Below, one piece after another: positions 49,035 through 57,852 of a stretch of 64,000 bases of DNA. This DNA comes from Nevskia ramosa DSM 11499. GTDB taxonomy: Bacteria > Pseudomonadota > Gammaproteobacteria > Nevskiales > Nevskiaceae. The notes beneath the pieces are model-generated. The model was not told the origin of the DNA. It made no database searches and worked only from the letters and a program-made list of their open reading frames with translations. The translations under genes and the position numbers were made by a program. Every line of letters starts with the position of its first letter. The first letter of the stretch is position 1. The stretch spans positions 604,357 through 668,356 of the forward strand of contig NZ_ATVI01000005.1 of the NCBI RefSeq assembly GCF_000420645.1, written 5' to 3'.

Positions 49035-49505
49035 TCAGCGGGGCTGATCGAAGCGCACCGGCTGCGGTCCGCGCCGACGGCGAATCACCACGGTGCCGGC
49101 CAGCTTGTCGTGCCAGCCCTGCTTGCGCGCATCGAAAGCGACCCAGATCAGGCCGAGGCCGAGCGGGATCGTCGACACGAAGTAGCCGACATAGCGCATC
49201 AGCGCCTGCTGCGGCGTGATCGCGCCACCGGTGCCGGCGTCGACGATGGTCGCGGCGATCGCCATCTTGCCCGGCGTGGCTCGGCGCAGCAGCCAGAACA
49301 GCACGACCGATACCGCTGGCAGCAGCCAGGAAATGACGAAGTCGGCCGGGCCGCGGATGAATGCGGCTTCGGGGTCGAAGTAGTAGTCCCAGCCGTAGAC
49401 GCTGATCACCAGCGGCATGATGACGAGCAACAGCAGCACGCTGTCGATGACGCTGGCCCAGACCCGGATCCAGAATCCTGCGTACTCGAAATCGGCTTCG
49501 TTCAT
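49035..49505 (-). CDS. RDD-family membrane protein
   Basis: A 156-residue inner-membrane protein. The RDD domain shows its Arg-x-Asp pattern in FWIRVWASVIDSVLL, two to three membrane helices and the C-terminal KQGWHDKLAGTVVIRR. The role of RDD proteins is mostly unknown, with some acting as ion antiporters. It converges with the phosphatase gene (17-base gap). Confidence 0.88.
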   Translation of the reverse strand: MNEADFEYAGFWIRVWASVIDSVLLLLVIMPLVISVYGWDYYFDPEAAFIRGPADFVISWLLPAVSVVLFWLLRRATPGKMAIAATIVDAGTGGAITPQQALMRYVGYFVSTIPLGLGLIWVAFDARKQGWHDKLAGTVVIRRRRGPQPVRFDQPR

Positions 49506-49612
49506 CGTGAGATTTCCTGCGGCGTTCGTGGGCTGACCTTAGCGAAGAATTCATTGCAGTGCGGCGATCACGCAGGCTGTTGCAAAGCGGGCGGCCTGCG
49601 TAGGCTGTGAGT

Positions 49613-50869
49613 ATGTCGCCCGAGACTCCGATGCTTTCCGAGACACCTGCCGCCGCGCGTACAGCGCCCTTGCTGCTGTTGACCAGCCTGTACCTCGCCC
49701 AGGGCCTGCCGTACGGCTTCTTCACCCAGGCGCTGCCGGTGCTGATGCGCGAAAACGGCGCTTCGCTGAAGGCGATCAGTGCCACCGCCCTGCTGTTCAT
49801 CCCCTGGGCGCTGAAGTTTCTGTGGGCGCCCTTGGTCGATCACGTCGGCACGCGGCGCAGCTGGATCCTGCCGATCCAGTTCATCGCCGCGATCGGGGCG
49901 GCGCTGCTGGCCTTGATCGATCCCGCCCGCGGCTTCCTCGCGGTGTTCGCGGCAGTGTTCGCGTTCAACGTGCTCGCCGCCGTGCAGGACGTGGCGACCG
50001 ATGGCATGGCGGTGCGTCTGCTCGATGCGCAGGCGAGGGGACTCGGCAACGGCATCCAGGTTGGCGCCTACCGCATCGGCATGGTGCTCGGCGGTGGCCT
50101 GCTGCTGTGGGTCTACGCGAAGTTCGGCTGGGTGGCCATGTGTCTCGGCATGTCGGCCTTGCTGGCGCTGACCTGTATGCCGGTGCTGCTCTATCGAGAG
50201 GCCTCGGATGGCGCGGCACGCAAGGCCAGGCCGTCGCTGCCGGCGCTTGCGGCGGGTTGGCTGCCGCGCTTGCGGGTGCCCGGCATGCTGGCGCTGCTGG
50301 CCCTGGTCTGTGCCTACAAGTTCGGCGATGCGATGACCTCGTCGCTGGTCGGGCCGATGCTCAAGGATGCGCACTGGTCGACCGAGGAGATTGCCATCGT
50401 CAAGGGCACGCTCGGTTCGATCATGAGTCTGATCGGAGCTGCGGCCGGCGGCTGGCTGGCGTTCCGTGTCGGCCGGCGGCGGGCTTTGCTTGGCTGCGGC
50501 ATCGCCCAGGCGCTGAGTCTGCTGCTATACGTGTTCGCCGCCGGTGCGCCGGATGATCGCGCGCTGGTCTGGACCGCCTGCATCACCGAGCATCTGTTCG
50601 GCGGCATGGCGACGGTGGCCCTGTTCACCTTGATGATGGACGCCTCGGACCCCGAGCACGCGGGCACCGATTACACATTGCTGGCCTGCGCAGTGCTGGT
50701 CGCGCAGGGGCTGGCGGCGTTCACGGCAGCGGCGATCGGCGATGCCTACGGCTATGTGCCGACGTTCGCGGCGGCTCTCGTGTTCTCTGCGCTCGGCTGC
50801 CTGCTGCTGGTCGTGGCGCTCGATCGTCGGCTGGGCCCGGCGCGGCTGGATGAGGTCTGGCGGCGCTGA
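49613..50869 (+). CDS. AmpG-like MFS transporter
   Basis: About 418 residues and twelve predicted helices. The Y-L-A-Q-G-L-P-Y-G-F motif in helix 1 and AVQDVATDGMAVR in the loop after helix 4 are close to AmpG/acetyl-CoA transporter-type (PAT) families. AmpG imports anhydromuropeptides for recycling, but this protein is short and single-domain, so the substrate is not assigned. Start is ambiguous: GTG 49607, ATG 49613 or ATG 49631. Divergent from the RDD gene; no muropeptide-recycling gene is near. Confidence 0.75.
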   Translation: MSPETPMLSETPAAARTAPLLLLTSLYLAQGLPYGFFTQALPVLMRENGASLKAISATALLFIPWALKFLWAPLVDHVGTRRSWILPIQFIAAIGAALLALIDPARGFLAVFAAVFAFNVLAAVQDVATDGMAVRLLDAQARGLGNGIQVGAYRIGMVLGGGLLLWVYAKFGWVAMCLGMSALLALTCMPVLLYREASDGAARKARPSLPALAAGWLPRLRVPGMLALLALVCAYKFGDAMTSSLVGPMLKDAHWSTEEIAIVKGTLGSIMSLIGAAAGGWLAFRVGRRRALLGCGIAQALSLLLYVFAAGAPDDRALVWTACITEHLFGGMATVALFTLMMDASDPEHAGTDYTLLACAVLVAQGLAAFTAAAIGDAYGYVPTFAAALVFSALGCLLLVVALDRRLGPARLDEVWRR

Positions 50870-50880
50870 ACATCAGCCAA

Positions 50881-50918
50881 CAAAAAGCCGCCTCGCTGCG
50901 TTCGGCAGCGGAGCGGCT
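50881..50918 (-). terminator. Terminator of the saccharopine dehydrogenase-like gene
   Basis: A long stem (agccgc/gcggct outer, ctcgctgc/gcagcggag inner with one bulge) has a T-run on the minus strand. It lies between two convergent genes. Confidence 0.7.
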
Positions 50919-50942
50919 CGATGACACGATCAGCTCAACGCA

Positions 50943-52091
50943 TCAGGCGGCGACAGTCACTCCGTTGCGGGTCAGCTGCGGTGCGCTGACCAGACCGAAG
51001 GCCTGCAACTGGCCAAGCAGTTCACGATGGCCGAAAGCCTGGCAGCCCGATGCGAAGCCGACGCGCTTCGGCGGCGCCTGCAGCAGGTAATAGGCGAGAT
51101 AGGCCTGGAGCAGGCCGGTCTGCTTGTAGTTGCAGGTGCCGTGGATCACGCAATGGGCGCGGCCGAGCGGACCGCTGGCGTGGACCGAGTCGACCGAAGT
51201 GTTCTCGCGCGGATTCTCGCGCGGAGGCATGCCGGCCTGCAGGCTCGCCGCCATGTCCGACAGCGCCTTTTCCTGCTCCGCCTTCGGCATCTTCTTGATC
51301 TGGTCTTCAACGACGCCGGTGATCTGCACCACACCTTCCATCACCGGGCGGGCAAACACGCCGCCCTGCGCCTTGCAGTTGGCAACGCGCGGATCGTTCT
51401 TGAACCAGACCGGATGCGCGGTGCCGCCCCAGGGCAGCGCCATCGCCGTCTCATGCTGGCCGGGCACGATCACTTCGGCCTTCGCCGTTGGCGACCACTG
51501 CACGTACTTGTTCTGTTCCAGGTAGTAGAAGTTGGCAGTGAGGATGCTGAAGATCGTCTGCGTCGAGGCGTAGGTCGGGAAGCCCTTCCACAGCACCAGG
51601 ATGTCGAGCGTGTCGAGGCCCGGCTGTTCCAGGCAGATGTTCGCGGCGATTTCGCCAGTGGTGTACATCTGGGCAACACCGGGCGACAGCAGCAGATTCT
51701 TGGCGGCGAACTTGGCGCCCCAGGTTTCCTCGGCGTGCATCATCCAGTTCTGCTCGCCGTTTGTATCGGTGTAATGGCAGCCGGCAGCCAGCGAGGCTTC
51801 GACCGCTTCAGGGCCGAACTTCATGAACGGGCCGACCATGTTGCAGACCACCTTGGCGCCGCTGAACAGCTTGGTCAGCGCTTCGACGGTGTGCTCGACT
51901 TCGGCGATCTCGTAGTCGGCGGTCTCGATGCCCGGCACCTTGTCGAGCACTTCCTTGATGCGCTTGGCGTCACGGCCGGCGGCGATGAACGGCACGCGAT
52001 ATTCGCGCAGGTATTCGGCAACCAGGCGGCCGGTGTAGCCGGTGACGCCGTAGATCACGACGGGCTTCTTGGCGGGGGCGGAACTGCTCAT
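50943..52091 (-). CDS. Saccharopine dehydrogenase-like NAD(P)-binding oxidoreductase
   Basis: A 382-residue protein with a Rossmann opening VVIYGVTGYTGRLVAEYL (about 10-28) and NMVGPFMKFG in the nucleotide-binding half, as in the saccharopine dehydrogenase/trans-acting enoyl reductase superfamily. The C-terminal half has conserved P-W-G-G and R-A-H-C segments but no motif giving a substrate. ATG at 52091 has AGGAG upstream. It lies 75 bases downstream of acetoacetyl-CoA synthetase on the same strand, suggesting a joint role in acyl or short-chain ketoacid metabolism; this is inference. Confidence 0.8.
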   Translation of the reverse strand: MSSSAPAKKPVVIYGVTGYTGRLVAEYLREYRVPFIAAGRDAKRIKEVLDKVPGIETADYEIAEVEHTVEALTKLFSGAKVVCNMVGPFMKFGPEAVEASLAAGCHYTDTNGEQNWMMHAEETWGAKFAAKNLLLSPGVAQMYTTGEIAANICLEQPGLDTLDILVLWKGFPTYASTQTIFSILTANFYYLEQNKYVQWSPTAKAEVIVPGQHETAMALPWGGTAHPVWFKNDPRVANCKAQGGVFARPVMEGVVQITGVVEDQIKKMPKAEQEKALSDMAASLQAGMPPRENPRENTSVDSVHASGPLGRAHCVIHGTCNYKQTGLLQAYLAYYLLQAPPKRVGFASGCQAFGHRELLGQLQAFGLVSAPQLTRNGVTVAA

Positions 52092-52166
52092 GCGGGATTC
52101 TCCTCGGGGTTGTTGGGACACTGCGGCCGCACGGCCGCAAGCCTCAGGGGTTGCTTGCCTGGCGCT

Positions 52167-54182
52167 TCAGCTGCGCCACTGGTAGTCAGATGTGGTGTTG
52201 GCGAAATCGACGAACCAGTCGATCGCCGCCGGATTCATCATCGCGTCGCGGCTGGCGGCTTTCTCCAGCGGCCAGCCCATCAGCAGCTTGCGCACCGGCA
52301 CTTCCATCTTCTTGCCGGTGAGCGTGTAGGGCAGGGTGTCGAGCGCGTAGACCTTGTCCGGCACATGGCGCGGCGAACAGTCCTCGCGCAGCTTTCTGGC
52401 GATGCGCTGCACCAGACTGTCGTCGAGCGCAAAGTCGGGCTTCAGCTTGATGAACAGCGGCATGAAGAACTGGCCGCCGGGTAGCTCGCAACAGACGATC
52501 AGGCTGTCGGCGATCTCCGGCAGCTGCTCGACGGCGCGATAGATCTCAGCGGTGCCGATGCGCACGCCGTAGCGGTTCAAGGTCGAGTCCGAGCGGCCGT
52601 AGATGTAGCAGCCGCCGCGCGCGTTGACCTTGATGAAATCGCCGTGGCGCCAGACGCCGGGGAAGACTTCGAAGTAGGACTCGCGGTAGCGCTTGCCGCC
52701 TTCATCGTTCCAGAACTTGATCGGCATCGACGGGAACGGACTGGTCACCACCAGTTCGCCGACTTCATCGGGGCCGGCTAGCGTGCCGTCATCGCGCCAG
52801 GCATGCACGTCCATGCCGAGCATGCGTGCCTGGATTTCGCCGGCGTGGACCGGCAGCAGCGGCACGGCGCCAACGAAGCCGGAGCAGATCTCGGTGCCGC
52901 CGGACTGCGAGGTCACCCACAAGTCCCGCTTCACGCAGCGGTAGAACCAGGCGAAGGTTTCCGGCGTCGACGGCGCGCCGGCGACGATCACCGATTCCAG
53001 CCGCGACAGATCGTAGAGCTTGCCTGGCTCGAGTCCGGCCTTTTCCATGATCTGCACGTAGGTCGGGCTGGCGCCGAACGACGTGGTGCCGGTATCGGCG
53101 GCGAGCTTCCACAGGAAGTCGATCGAAGGATGGGCCGGGTTACCGTCATAGAGCACTGCGGCAGCGCCGGTCAGCAGCGCGGCGACCAGCAGGTTCCACA
53201 TCATCCAGCCGGTGGTCGAATAGAAGAACATCACCGAGGTCGGCTTCAGGCCGAGATGGAAATGCATCACCTTCAGATGTTCGAGCAGCACGCCGACATG
53301 GCTGTGGACGATCGCCTTCGGCAGCCCGGTGGTGCCCGACGAGAACACCACCCACAGCGGATGATCGTAGGAGACCTGTTCGTAGCGGAATGTCTCGCGC
53401 GGCACATCGGGATGATCGAGCAGCGAACGCCAGGCCAGCATGCCGGGCAGCTCGGGCAGCGCAGCGGCCGCGTCCAGATACGGCAGCCAGACGATGTGTT
53501 CGAGCGTCGGCAGCGCGGCGGCGATGCTGCGCACTTCGCTTTCGCGCTTGAAATCGCGTCCGCCGAAGCGGTAGCCGTCAGCAGCGAATAACAGCTTCGG
53601 TTCGATCTGCGCGAAGCGTTCGGTGACCGTGCGGGTGCCGAATTCCGGCGCCGCCGACGACCAGACGGCGCCGATCGCGACCGTCGCCATCATCGCCACT
53701 GCCGTTTCCGGCACGTTCGGCATGTAGGACACCACGCGATCACCAGGCACCACGCCGAGCGCACGCAAGCGGGTCGCGACGATGCGGACCTGGCGGCCGA
53801 GTTCCTGCCAGCTCAGGGTCGCCAGCGGGCGATTTTCCGAGCAGTGATGGAAGGCGGTCTGGCCGGGCGCGGCCTTGGTCTCATGACGCAGCAGATGTTC
53901 GGCGTAGTTCAGCCGGCTGCCTTCGAACCAGCGCACGCCGAGCATCTCGCGGCTGTTGACCACCTGCCGATAGGGCGTTTCGGCGCGGACTTCGAAGAAA
54001 TCCCAGACCGCTGCCCAGAACGCTTCGATCTCGGTGACCGACCACTGCCGCAACGCTTCGTAGTCGGCAAACTTCAGCTTGCGGGTGTCATCGAGCCAGC
54101 GCATGAACGCAGCGATGTTCGACGCATCGGCGAACTCGCCGCGAGGGCTCCACAGCAGTTGGCCTTCCTGCGTCGTCGACAT
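52167..54182 (-). CDS. aacS: Acetoacetyl-CoA synthetase
   Basis: A 671-residue acyl-adenylating enzyme that turns acetoacetate, ATP and CoA into acetoacetyl-CoA. The N-terminal ACS cap is present; the ATP-binding loop is VVFSSGTTGLPKAIVHSH (about 275-295), and later STTGWMMWN, TSQSGGTE and the C-terminal TLPYTLTGKKMEVPVRK with the adenylation Lys. Length and the GWMMWN segment favour AacS over acetyl-CoA synthetase. ATG at 54182 is preferred because AGGAG lies 8 bases upstream; GTG at 54188 also possible. Probably used in ketone-body or polyhydroxybutyrate turnover. Confidence 0.92.
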   Translation of the reverse strand: MSTTQEGQLLWSPRGEFADASNIAAFMRWLDDTRKLKFADYEALRQWSVTEIEAFWAAVWDFFEVRAETPYRQVVNSREMLGVRWFEGSRLNYAEHLLRHETKAAPGQTAFHHCSENRPLATLSWQELGRQVRIVATRLRALGVVPGDRVVSYMPNVPETAVAMMATVAIGAVWSSAAPEFGTRTVTERFAQIEPKLLFAADGYRFGGRDFKRESEVRSIAAALPTLEHIVWLPYLDAAAALPELPGMLAWRSLLDHPDVPRETFRYEQVSYDHPLWVVFSSGTTGLPKAIVHSHVGVLLEHLKVMHFHLGLKPTSVMFFYSTTGWMMWNLLVAALLTGAAAVLYDGNPAHPSIDFLWKLAADTGTTSFGASPTYVQIMEKAGLEPGKLYDLSRLESVIVAGAPSTPETFAWFYRCVKRDLWVTSQSGGTEICSGFVGAVPLLPVHAGEIQARMLGMDVHAWRDDGTLAGPDEVGELVVTSPFPSMPIKFWNDEGGKRYRESYFEVFPGVWRHGDFIKVNARGGCYIYGRSDSTLNRYGVRIGTAEIYRAVEQLPEIADSLIVCCELPGGQFFMPLFIKLKPDFALDDSLVQRIARKLREDCSPRHVPDKVYALDTLPYTLTGKKMEVPVRKLLMGWPLEKAASRDAMMNPAAIDWFVDFANTTSDYQWRS

Positions 54183-54290
54183 CACCACACTCCTGCACGC
54201 ACACCGGGGTTGTTTTTCGTCGCCTGCTTTCGAGTCTCTGAGCCCGAATAGCGAACGCGGAAAGTGTAGCCGCTATGCCTGCCGCAACTG

Positions 54291-54310
54291 CCTGAGGGCA
54301 AGCCCTCAGG
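54291..54310 (-). terminator. Short perfect hairpin across the pgm stop codon
   Basis: Arms cctgagggc and gccctcagg with a 2-base loop straddle the end of pgm. No T-run follows, so it may be a 3' stability structure or a weak terminator before aacS. Confidence 0.4.
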
Positions 54311-55949
54311 TGATGACACTCGGGCCCTTGCGGCCAGTCAGTTCATTGAGGCGAACGATGCGATCGGCGATCTGCGCCAGCGGTGCCAACGCATCGCTGG
54401 TTGGCCAGGCGAGCTTGTCGGCCGCGGTCTCGTAGCGTTCCAGATAAAGGCGCAAGGTCGCGCCTTCGGTGCCGGTGCCGGACAGGCGCAGGATGATCCG
54501 CGCCGCGTCGCCGAAGACGATGCGCAGGCCTTGGCCGGTGGCAATGCTGCCGTCGACCGGATCGGTGTACGAGAACTCGTCGGCCTGGCTGATCGTCCAG
54601 TCGCCATGGGTGCTGCCGATCAGCGATGGCAGGGCTTTGCGCAAGCTGTCGACGACGGTGTTCGCGGCGGCGACCGGCAGTTCGTCATAGTCATGGCGCA
54701 CGTAGTAGTGGCGGCCATGACCCGCCCAGTGCGCATCGGCGAGCTGCTGCACGCTGTTGCCGGTGGTGGCCAGCACGTTCAGCCAGGCGAGCACCGCCCA
54801 GAGGCCGTCCTTCTCGCGCGTGTGGCTGGAAGAAGTGCCGAAGCTTTCCTCGCCGCACAGGGTCAGGCGGCCAGCATCGAGCAGATTGCAGAAGAACTTC
54901 CAGCCGGTCGGCGTTTCGAAGCACTCGACCTTCAGCGCCTTAGCGACGACGTCGACCGCGCGGCAGGTCGGCATCGAGCGGGCCAGGCCCCGGATTCCAC
55001 CTTTGGGGCCGTTCTTGTAGCCCGGCAGCTTGTCGAGATGCGCTGCGAGCATCGCCAGCGAATCGCCGGGCGAGATGAACAGACCGCGGCCGAGGATCAT
55101 GTTGCGATCGCCATCACCGTCGCTCGCGGCGATCAGGTCCGGTGCGTCCGCACTCATCGCCAGATCGAGCAGATGCTTGGCGTAGATCAGGTTCGGGTCC
55201 GGATGGCCGCCGCCAAAGTCTTCCAGCGGTGTCGCATTGATGACGCTGCCGGCTGGCGCACCGAGCTGCTCGATCAGGATGCGTTGCGCGTACGGCCCGG
55301 TGACCGCATGCATGGCATCGAAGCAGATGCGACCGCCGCGCTTGAACCAGGCGCGGATCAGATCGAAGTCGAACAGGCTCTGCTGCAGATGGGCGTAGTC
55401 GTCAACGCTGTCGACGATCTCGATCAGCGTGTCGCCGAGCTGCTGTTTGCCGCAGCGATCGAGATCGACGGAGCCGCCATCGAACAGTCGATAGCGGCTG
55501 ATCGTTCGGCTTGCCTCGTAGATCTTGCCGGTCAACGCTTCCGGTGCCTGACCGCCGCCAGCGATGTTGAACTTGATGCCAAAGTCGCCATCCGGTCCGG
55601 CCGGGTTATGGCTGGCGGTGAACAGCAGGCCACCGGCCGCGTCGAGGACGCGGATCAGGTTGGAAGCAGCCGGTGTCGACAGGATGCCGCCCTGGCCGAC
55701 CACGACTTTGCTGATGCCATTGCCGGCCGCCATTGCGATCGCGGTCTGGATCGCCACACGGTTGTGATAGCGGCCGTCACCGCCGATCACCAGGGTGCTG
55801 CCCTTCAGGCTGGTCTCGACATCGAAGATCGCCTGCAGGAAATTTTCGAGGTAATGCGGCTGCAGAAAAACAGCCACTTTCTTGCGCAGGCCAGCGGTAC
55901 CTGGCTTCTGGTCGGTATAGGGCTGGGTCAACTGTTCGCAGACAGGCAT
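54306..55949 (-). CDS. pgm: Alpha-D-glucose-specific phosphoglucomutase
   Basis: A 547-residue mutase interconverting glucose 1-phosphate and glucose 6-phosphate for glycogen, trehalose and UDP-glucose. The N-terminal region QPYTDQKPGTAGLRKK and the phosphoserine loop TASHNPAGPDGDFG (Ser113) mark the eukaryote-type PGM1-like group. The metal loop is DGDGDR (277-282), the sugar loop GEESFG and the phosphate loop RLSGTGTEGAT. It is distinct from the phosphomannomutase gene at 62629. Upstream of aacS on the same strand, divergent from the DUF1249 gene. Confidence 0.95.
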   Translation of the reverse strand: MPVCEQLTQPYTDQKPGTAGLRKKVAVFLQPHYLENFLQAIFDVETSLKGSTLVIGGDGRYHNRVAIQTAIAMAAGNGISKVVVGQGGILSTPAASNLIRVLDAAGGLLFTASHNPAGPDGDFGIKFNIAGGGQAPEALTGKIYEASRTISRYRLFDGGSVDLDRCGKQQLGDTLIEIVDSVDDYAHLQQSLFDFDLIRAWFKRGGRICFDAMHAVTGPYAQRILIEQLGAPAGSVINATPLEDFGGGHPDPNLIYAKHLLDLAMSADAPDLIAASDGDGDRNMILGRGLFISPGDSLAMLAAHLDKLPGYKNGPKGGIRGLARSMPTCRAVDVVAKALKVECFETPTGWKFFCNLLDAGRLTLCGEESFGTSSSHTREKDGLWAVLAWLNVLATTGNSVQQLADAHWAGHGRHYYVRHDYDELPVAAANTVVDSLRKALPSLIGSTHGDWTISQADEFSYTDPVDGSIATGQGLRIVFGDAARIILRLSGTGTEGATLRLYLERYETAADKLAWPTSDALAPLAQIADRIVRLNELTGRKGPSVIT

Positions 55950-56028
55950 CAGGATTTGTTCTCGATCAGAAAAAACATTGATAGCGCAAGCCTGTGCCGG
56001 CCTGCGTTCCTATCTTATAGTCGGGCTC

Positions 56029-56523
56029 ATGCAAGCCGACATCACCACCTCCGACCGCTGCCCCTGCTGCGGCCAGCCGCGCCGCATCGCGCATCTGGTC
56101 GATCTGTACGAGCGCAGCTATCGCTTGCTCGAACGCCTGGTGCCGGAACTGAACCTGCCGTTCGATCGCGCGGTTTCGAAGTCGGCCACCGATCTGCCGC
56201 TGGTGCTGACCGTCGTCGAGCGCGCACCGTACACCGCCGAACTGCGGCTGACCTACGAGTTCAAGGACGAGAACGGCGAGCGTCGTCTCGAGCCGGATCT
56301 ATGGATCAAGGTCTATCGCGATGCGCGGGTCGCCGAAGCGCTGGACTGCGGTCAGCGGCCGACCTGGCTGGCGCAGATGTTCGGTGACATCCAGGCCCAC
56401 GATTACCTGCACGATCAGTGGGGCCGCAACCACATGCTCGCCAAGTGGCTCGAATACCTGCTCGATCACGGCCATGGCTTCGCGATTGCAGCGCGGCCAC
56501 GGAATTCCAAGCCGGCGGCCTGA
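56029..56523 (+). CDS. DUF1249 (YqiB-like) protein
   Basis: A 164-residue cytoplasmic protein. LVDLYERSYRLLERLVPEL, LTYEFKDENGE and the end HDYLHDQWGRNHMLAKWLEYLLDHGH are the family hallmarks. An N-terminal CPCCGQ could bind zinc. The family has no established function. Followed by the b561 gene 17 bases later. Confidence 0.85.
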   Translation: MQADITTSDRCPCCGQPRRIAHLVDLYERSYRLLERLVPELNLPFDRAVSKSATDLPLVLTVVERAPYTAELRLTYEFKDENGERRLEPDLWIKVYRDARVAEALDCGQRPTWLAQMFGDIQAHDYLHDQWGRNHMLAKWLEYLLDHGHGFAIAARPRNSKPAA

Positions 56524-56540
56524 GCCTTCGCTTTCCGCGC

Positions 56541-57080
56541 ATGTCCCGAATCGATCGCTACAGCGGTATCAGCATCGCCCTGCACTGGCTGATGGTGCTG
56601 CTGATCGTCGCCGCCTACAGCCTTATCCTGAGCCGCAGCGAATTCCCGAAGGGCAGCGAGGCGAGGGCGCTGGTCAAGATGCTGCATTTCTCGATCGGCC
56701 TGAGCATCTTCGCCCTGGTCTGGGTGCGCATCGCGGCGCGTCTGGCGAACGGCCCTGCCCCGGCGATCACCCCGACGCCACCGGCCTTGCAGCAGAAAGC
56801 GGCCAAGCTGGCGCACTTCGCGCTGTACGGACTGATGATCGGCATGCCGATCGGTGGCGCGCTGATCCTGAGCTTTGAAGGTCAGGCGCTGCCGTGGTTC
56901 GGGCTATTCGAAGTCCAATTGCCGATTCCCGAGAACAAGGACTACGCCGATCTGTTCGAAGACCTGCACGAAACCGGCGGCACGATCGGCTATTTCCTGA
57001 TTGGTCTGCATGCGCTGGCGGGTCTTTACCACCATTACTTCCTGCGCGATGACACGCTGAAGCGGATGCTGCCAAAGTAA
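56541..57080 (+). CDS. Cytochrome b561-family membrane protein
   Basis: A 179-residue, four-helix di-heme b-type cytochrome. Likely heme ligands are His15, His49, His143 and His157; His92, His164 and His165 are also present. The IALHWLMVLLI start and GLHALAGLYHHYF end are typical of YodB/YceJ-type b561 that move electrons between quinone and small acceptors. ATG at 56541 is the family start; upstream frame lies in the DUF1249 gene. A 140-base AT-rich gap separates it from the encapsulin cluster. Confidence 0.93.
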   Translation: MSRIDRYSGISIALHWLMVLLIVAAYSLILSRSEFPKGSEARALVKMLHFSIGLSIFALVWVRIAARLANGPAPAITPTPPALQQKAAKLAHFALYGLMIGMPIGGALILSFEGQALPWFGLFEVQLPIPENKDYADLFEDLHETGGTIGYFLIGLHALAGLYHHYFLRDDTLKRMLPK

Positions 57081-57220
57081 TTCGCGCGATCGTTTTAAAT
57101 TCTATTTAAGTCTTTTAAAAGCTTTTCTGATTACTTTATTCGTATAACGATCGCGCCTAGATTGCTCGGCATCCGCAGCGGTCCTGAGAGGGCCGGGCAC
57201 CGCACCCTCAAGGAGCTTTC
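57081..57220 (+). promoter_or_regulatory. AT-rich upstream region of the rhodanese-encapsulin cluster with flanking inverted repeat
   Basis: This stretch is strikingly AT-rich against its GC-rich surroundings and should contain the cluster promoter. Exact 10-base arms cgcgatcgtt (57085-57094) and aacgatcgcg (57146-57155) flank the AT-rich core. TATAAC at 57143-57148 could serve as a -10 element. The regulator is unknown; sulfur-related control would fit the genes. Confidence 0.45.
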
Positions 57221-57700
57221 ATGCCGTACGACACCATCGCGCCGATCAGTGCCGCCGCTGCCGGTCCCTTCGTTGCCGACGGGGCTGCAGCCGGTCATTC
57301 CTCGCCGTTGCCGAATGGCGGCAGCCTGTCGCCGGCAGAAGCCTGGGACCTGATTCAAGGTGGCGGCGCCACCCTGGTCGATGTGCGGACCACCGAAGAA
57401 CTGAAGTTTGTCGGCCAGGTGCCGAACAGTCTGCATGTGCCCTGGGCCACTGGTACGGCAATGACTCGCAACCCGCGCTTCGTGCGCGAGCTGGAAGCGA
57501 AGGTCGGCAAGGATCGCCCGGTGCTGCTGCTGTGCCGCAGCGGCAAGCGGTCGGCGCTCGCCGTCGAAGCGGCGATCAAGGCCGGCTTCACCCAGATCGC
57601 CAATGTCGCCGAAGGCTTCGAGGGCGATATCGATGCCCTTGGTCATCGTGGCTTGTCGAACGGCTGGCGCTTTCACGGTCTGCCATGGGTGCAGGACTGA
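57221..57700 (+). CDS. Rhodanese-domain sulfurtransferase of the encapsulin cluster
   Basis: A 159-residue single-domain rhodanese. The domain starts near residue 37 (L-S-P-A-E-A-W-D-L-I) with V-D-V-R-T and the active-site loop CRSGKR, catalytic Cys105. It carries persulfide sulfur to acceptors such as thiols or cyanide. Residues 1-34 are an Ala/Gly/Pro-rich low-complexity extension of a type often found as a flexible tether. It is 153 bases before the encapsulin shell gene on the same strand; its role is probably to pass sulfur to or from the shell, as inferred from context. Confidence 0.92.
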   Translation: MPYDTIAPISAAAAGPFVADGAAAGHSSPLPNGGSLSPAEAWDLIQGGGATLVDVRTTEELKFVGQVPNSLHVPWATGTAMTRNPRFVRELEAKVGKDRPVLLLCRSGKRSALAVEAAIKAGFTQIANVAEGFEGDIDALGHRGLSNGWRFHGLPWVQD

Positions 57701-57802
57701 ACTGCCAGACGCCGCACCTCAGAACTGATCTGCATGAGCAGCGCCAGCGGGCAGCCTAAAAAGTTGCTCGTCGGGGCTTGAAGCCCATAGCCGCTGTCAT
57801 GC

Positions 57803-57840
57803 CAACCGATCAGACTTAAGTTTATTCACAACCGATCTGA
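57803..57840 (+). promoter_or_regulatory. Direct repeat just upstream of the encapsulin gene
   Basis: caaccgatcaga (57803-57814) and caaccgatctga (57829-57840) differ at one position and are spaced 26 bases start to start. They lie 13-50 bases before the encapsulin ATG and flank a short AT-rich stretch. This could be an operator; no known regulator is recognised. Confidence 0.35.
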
Positions 57841-57852
57841 AGAGAACCTCTC

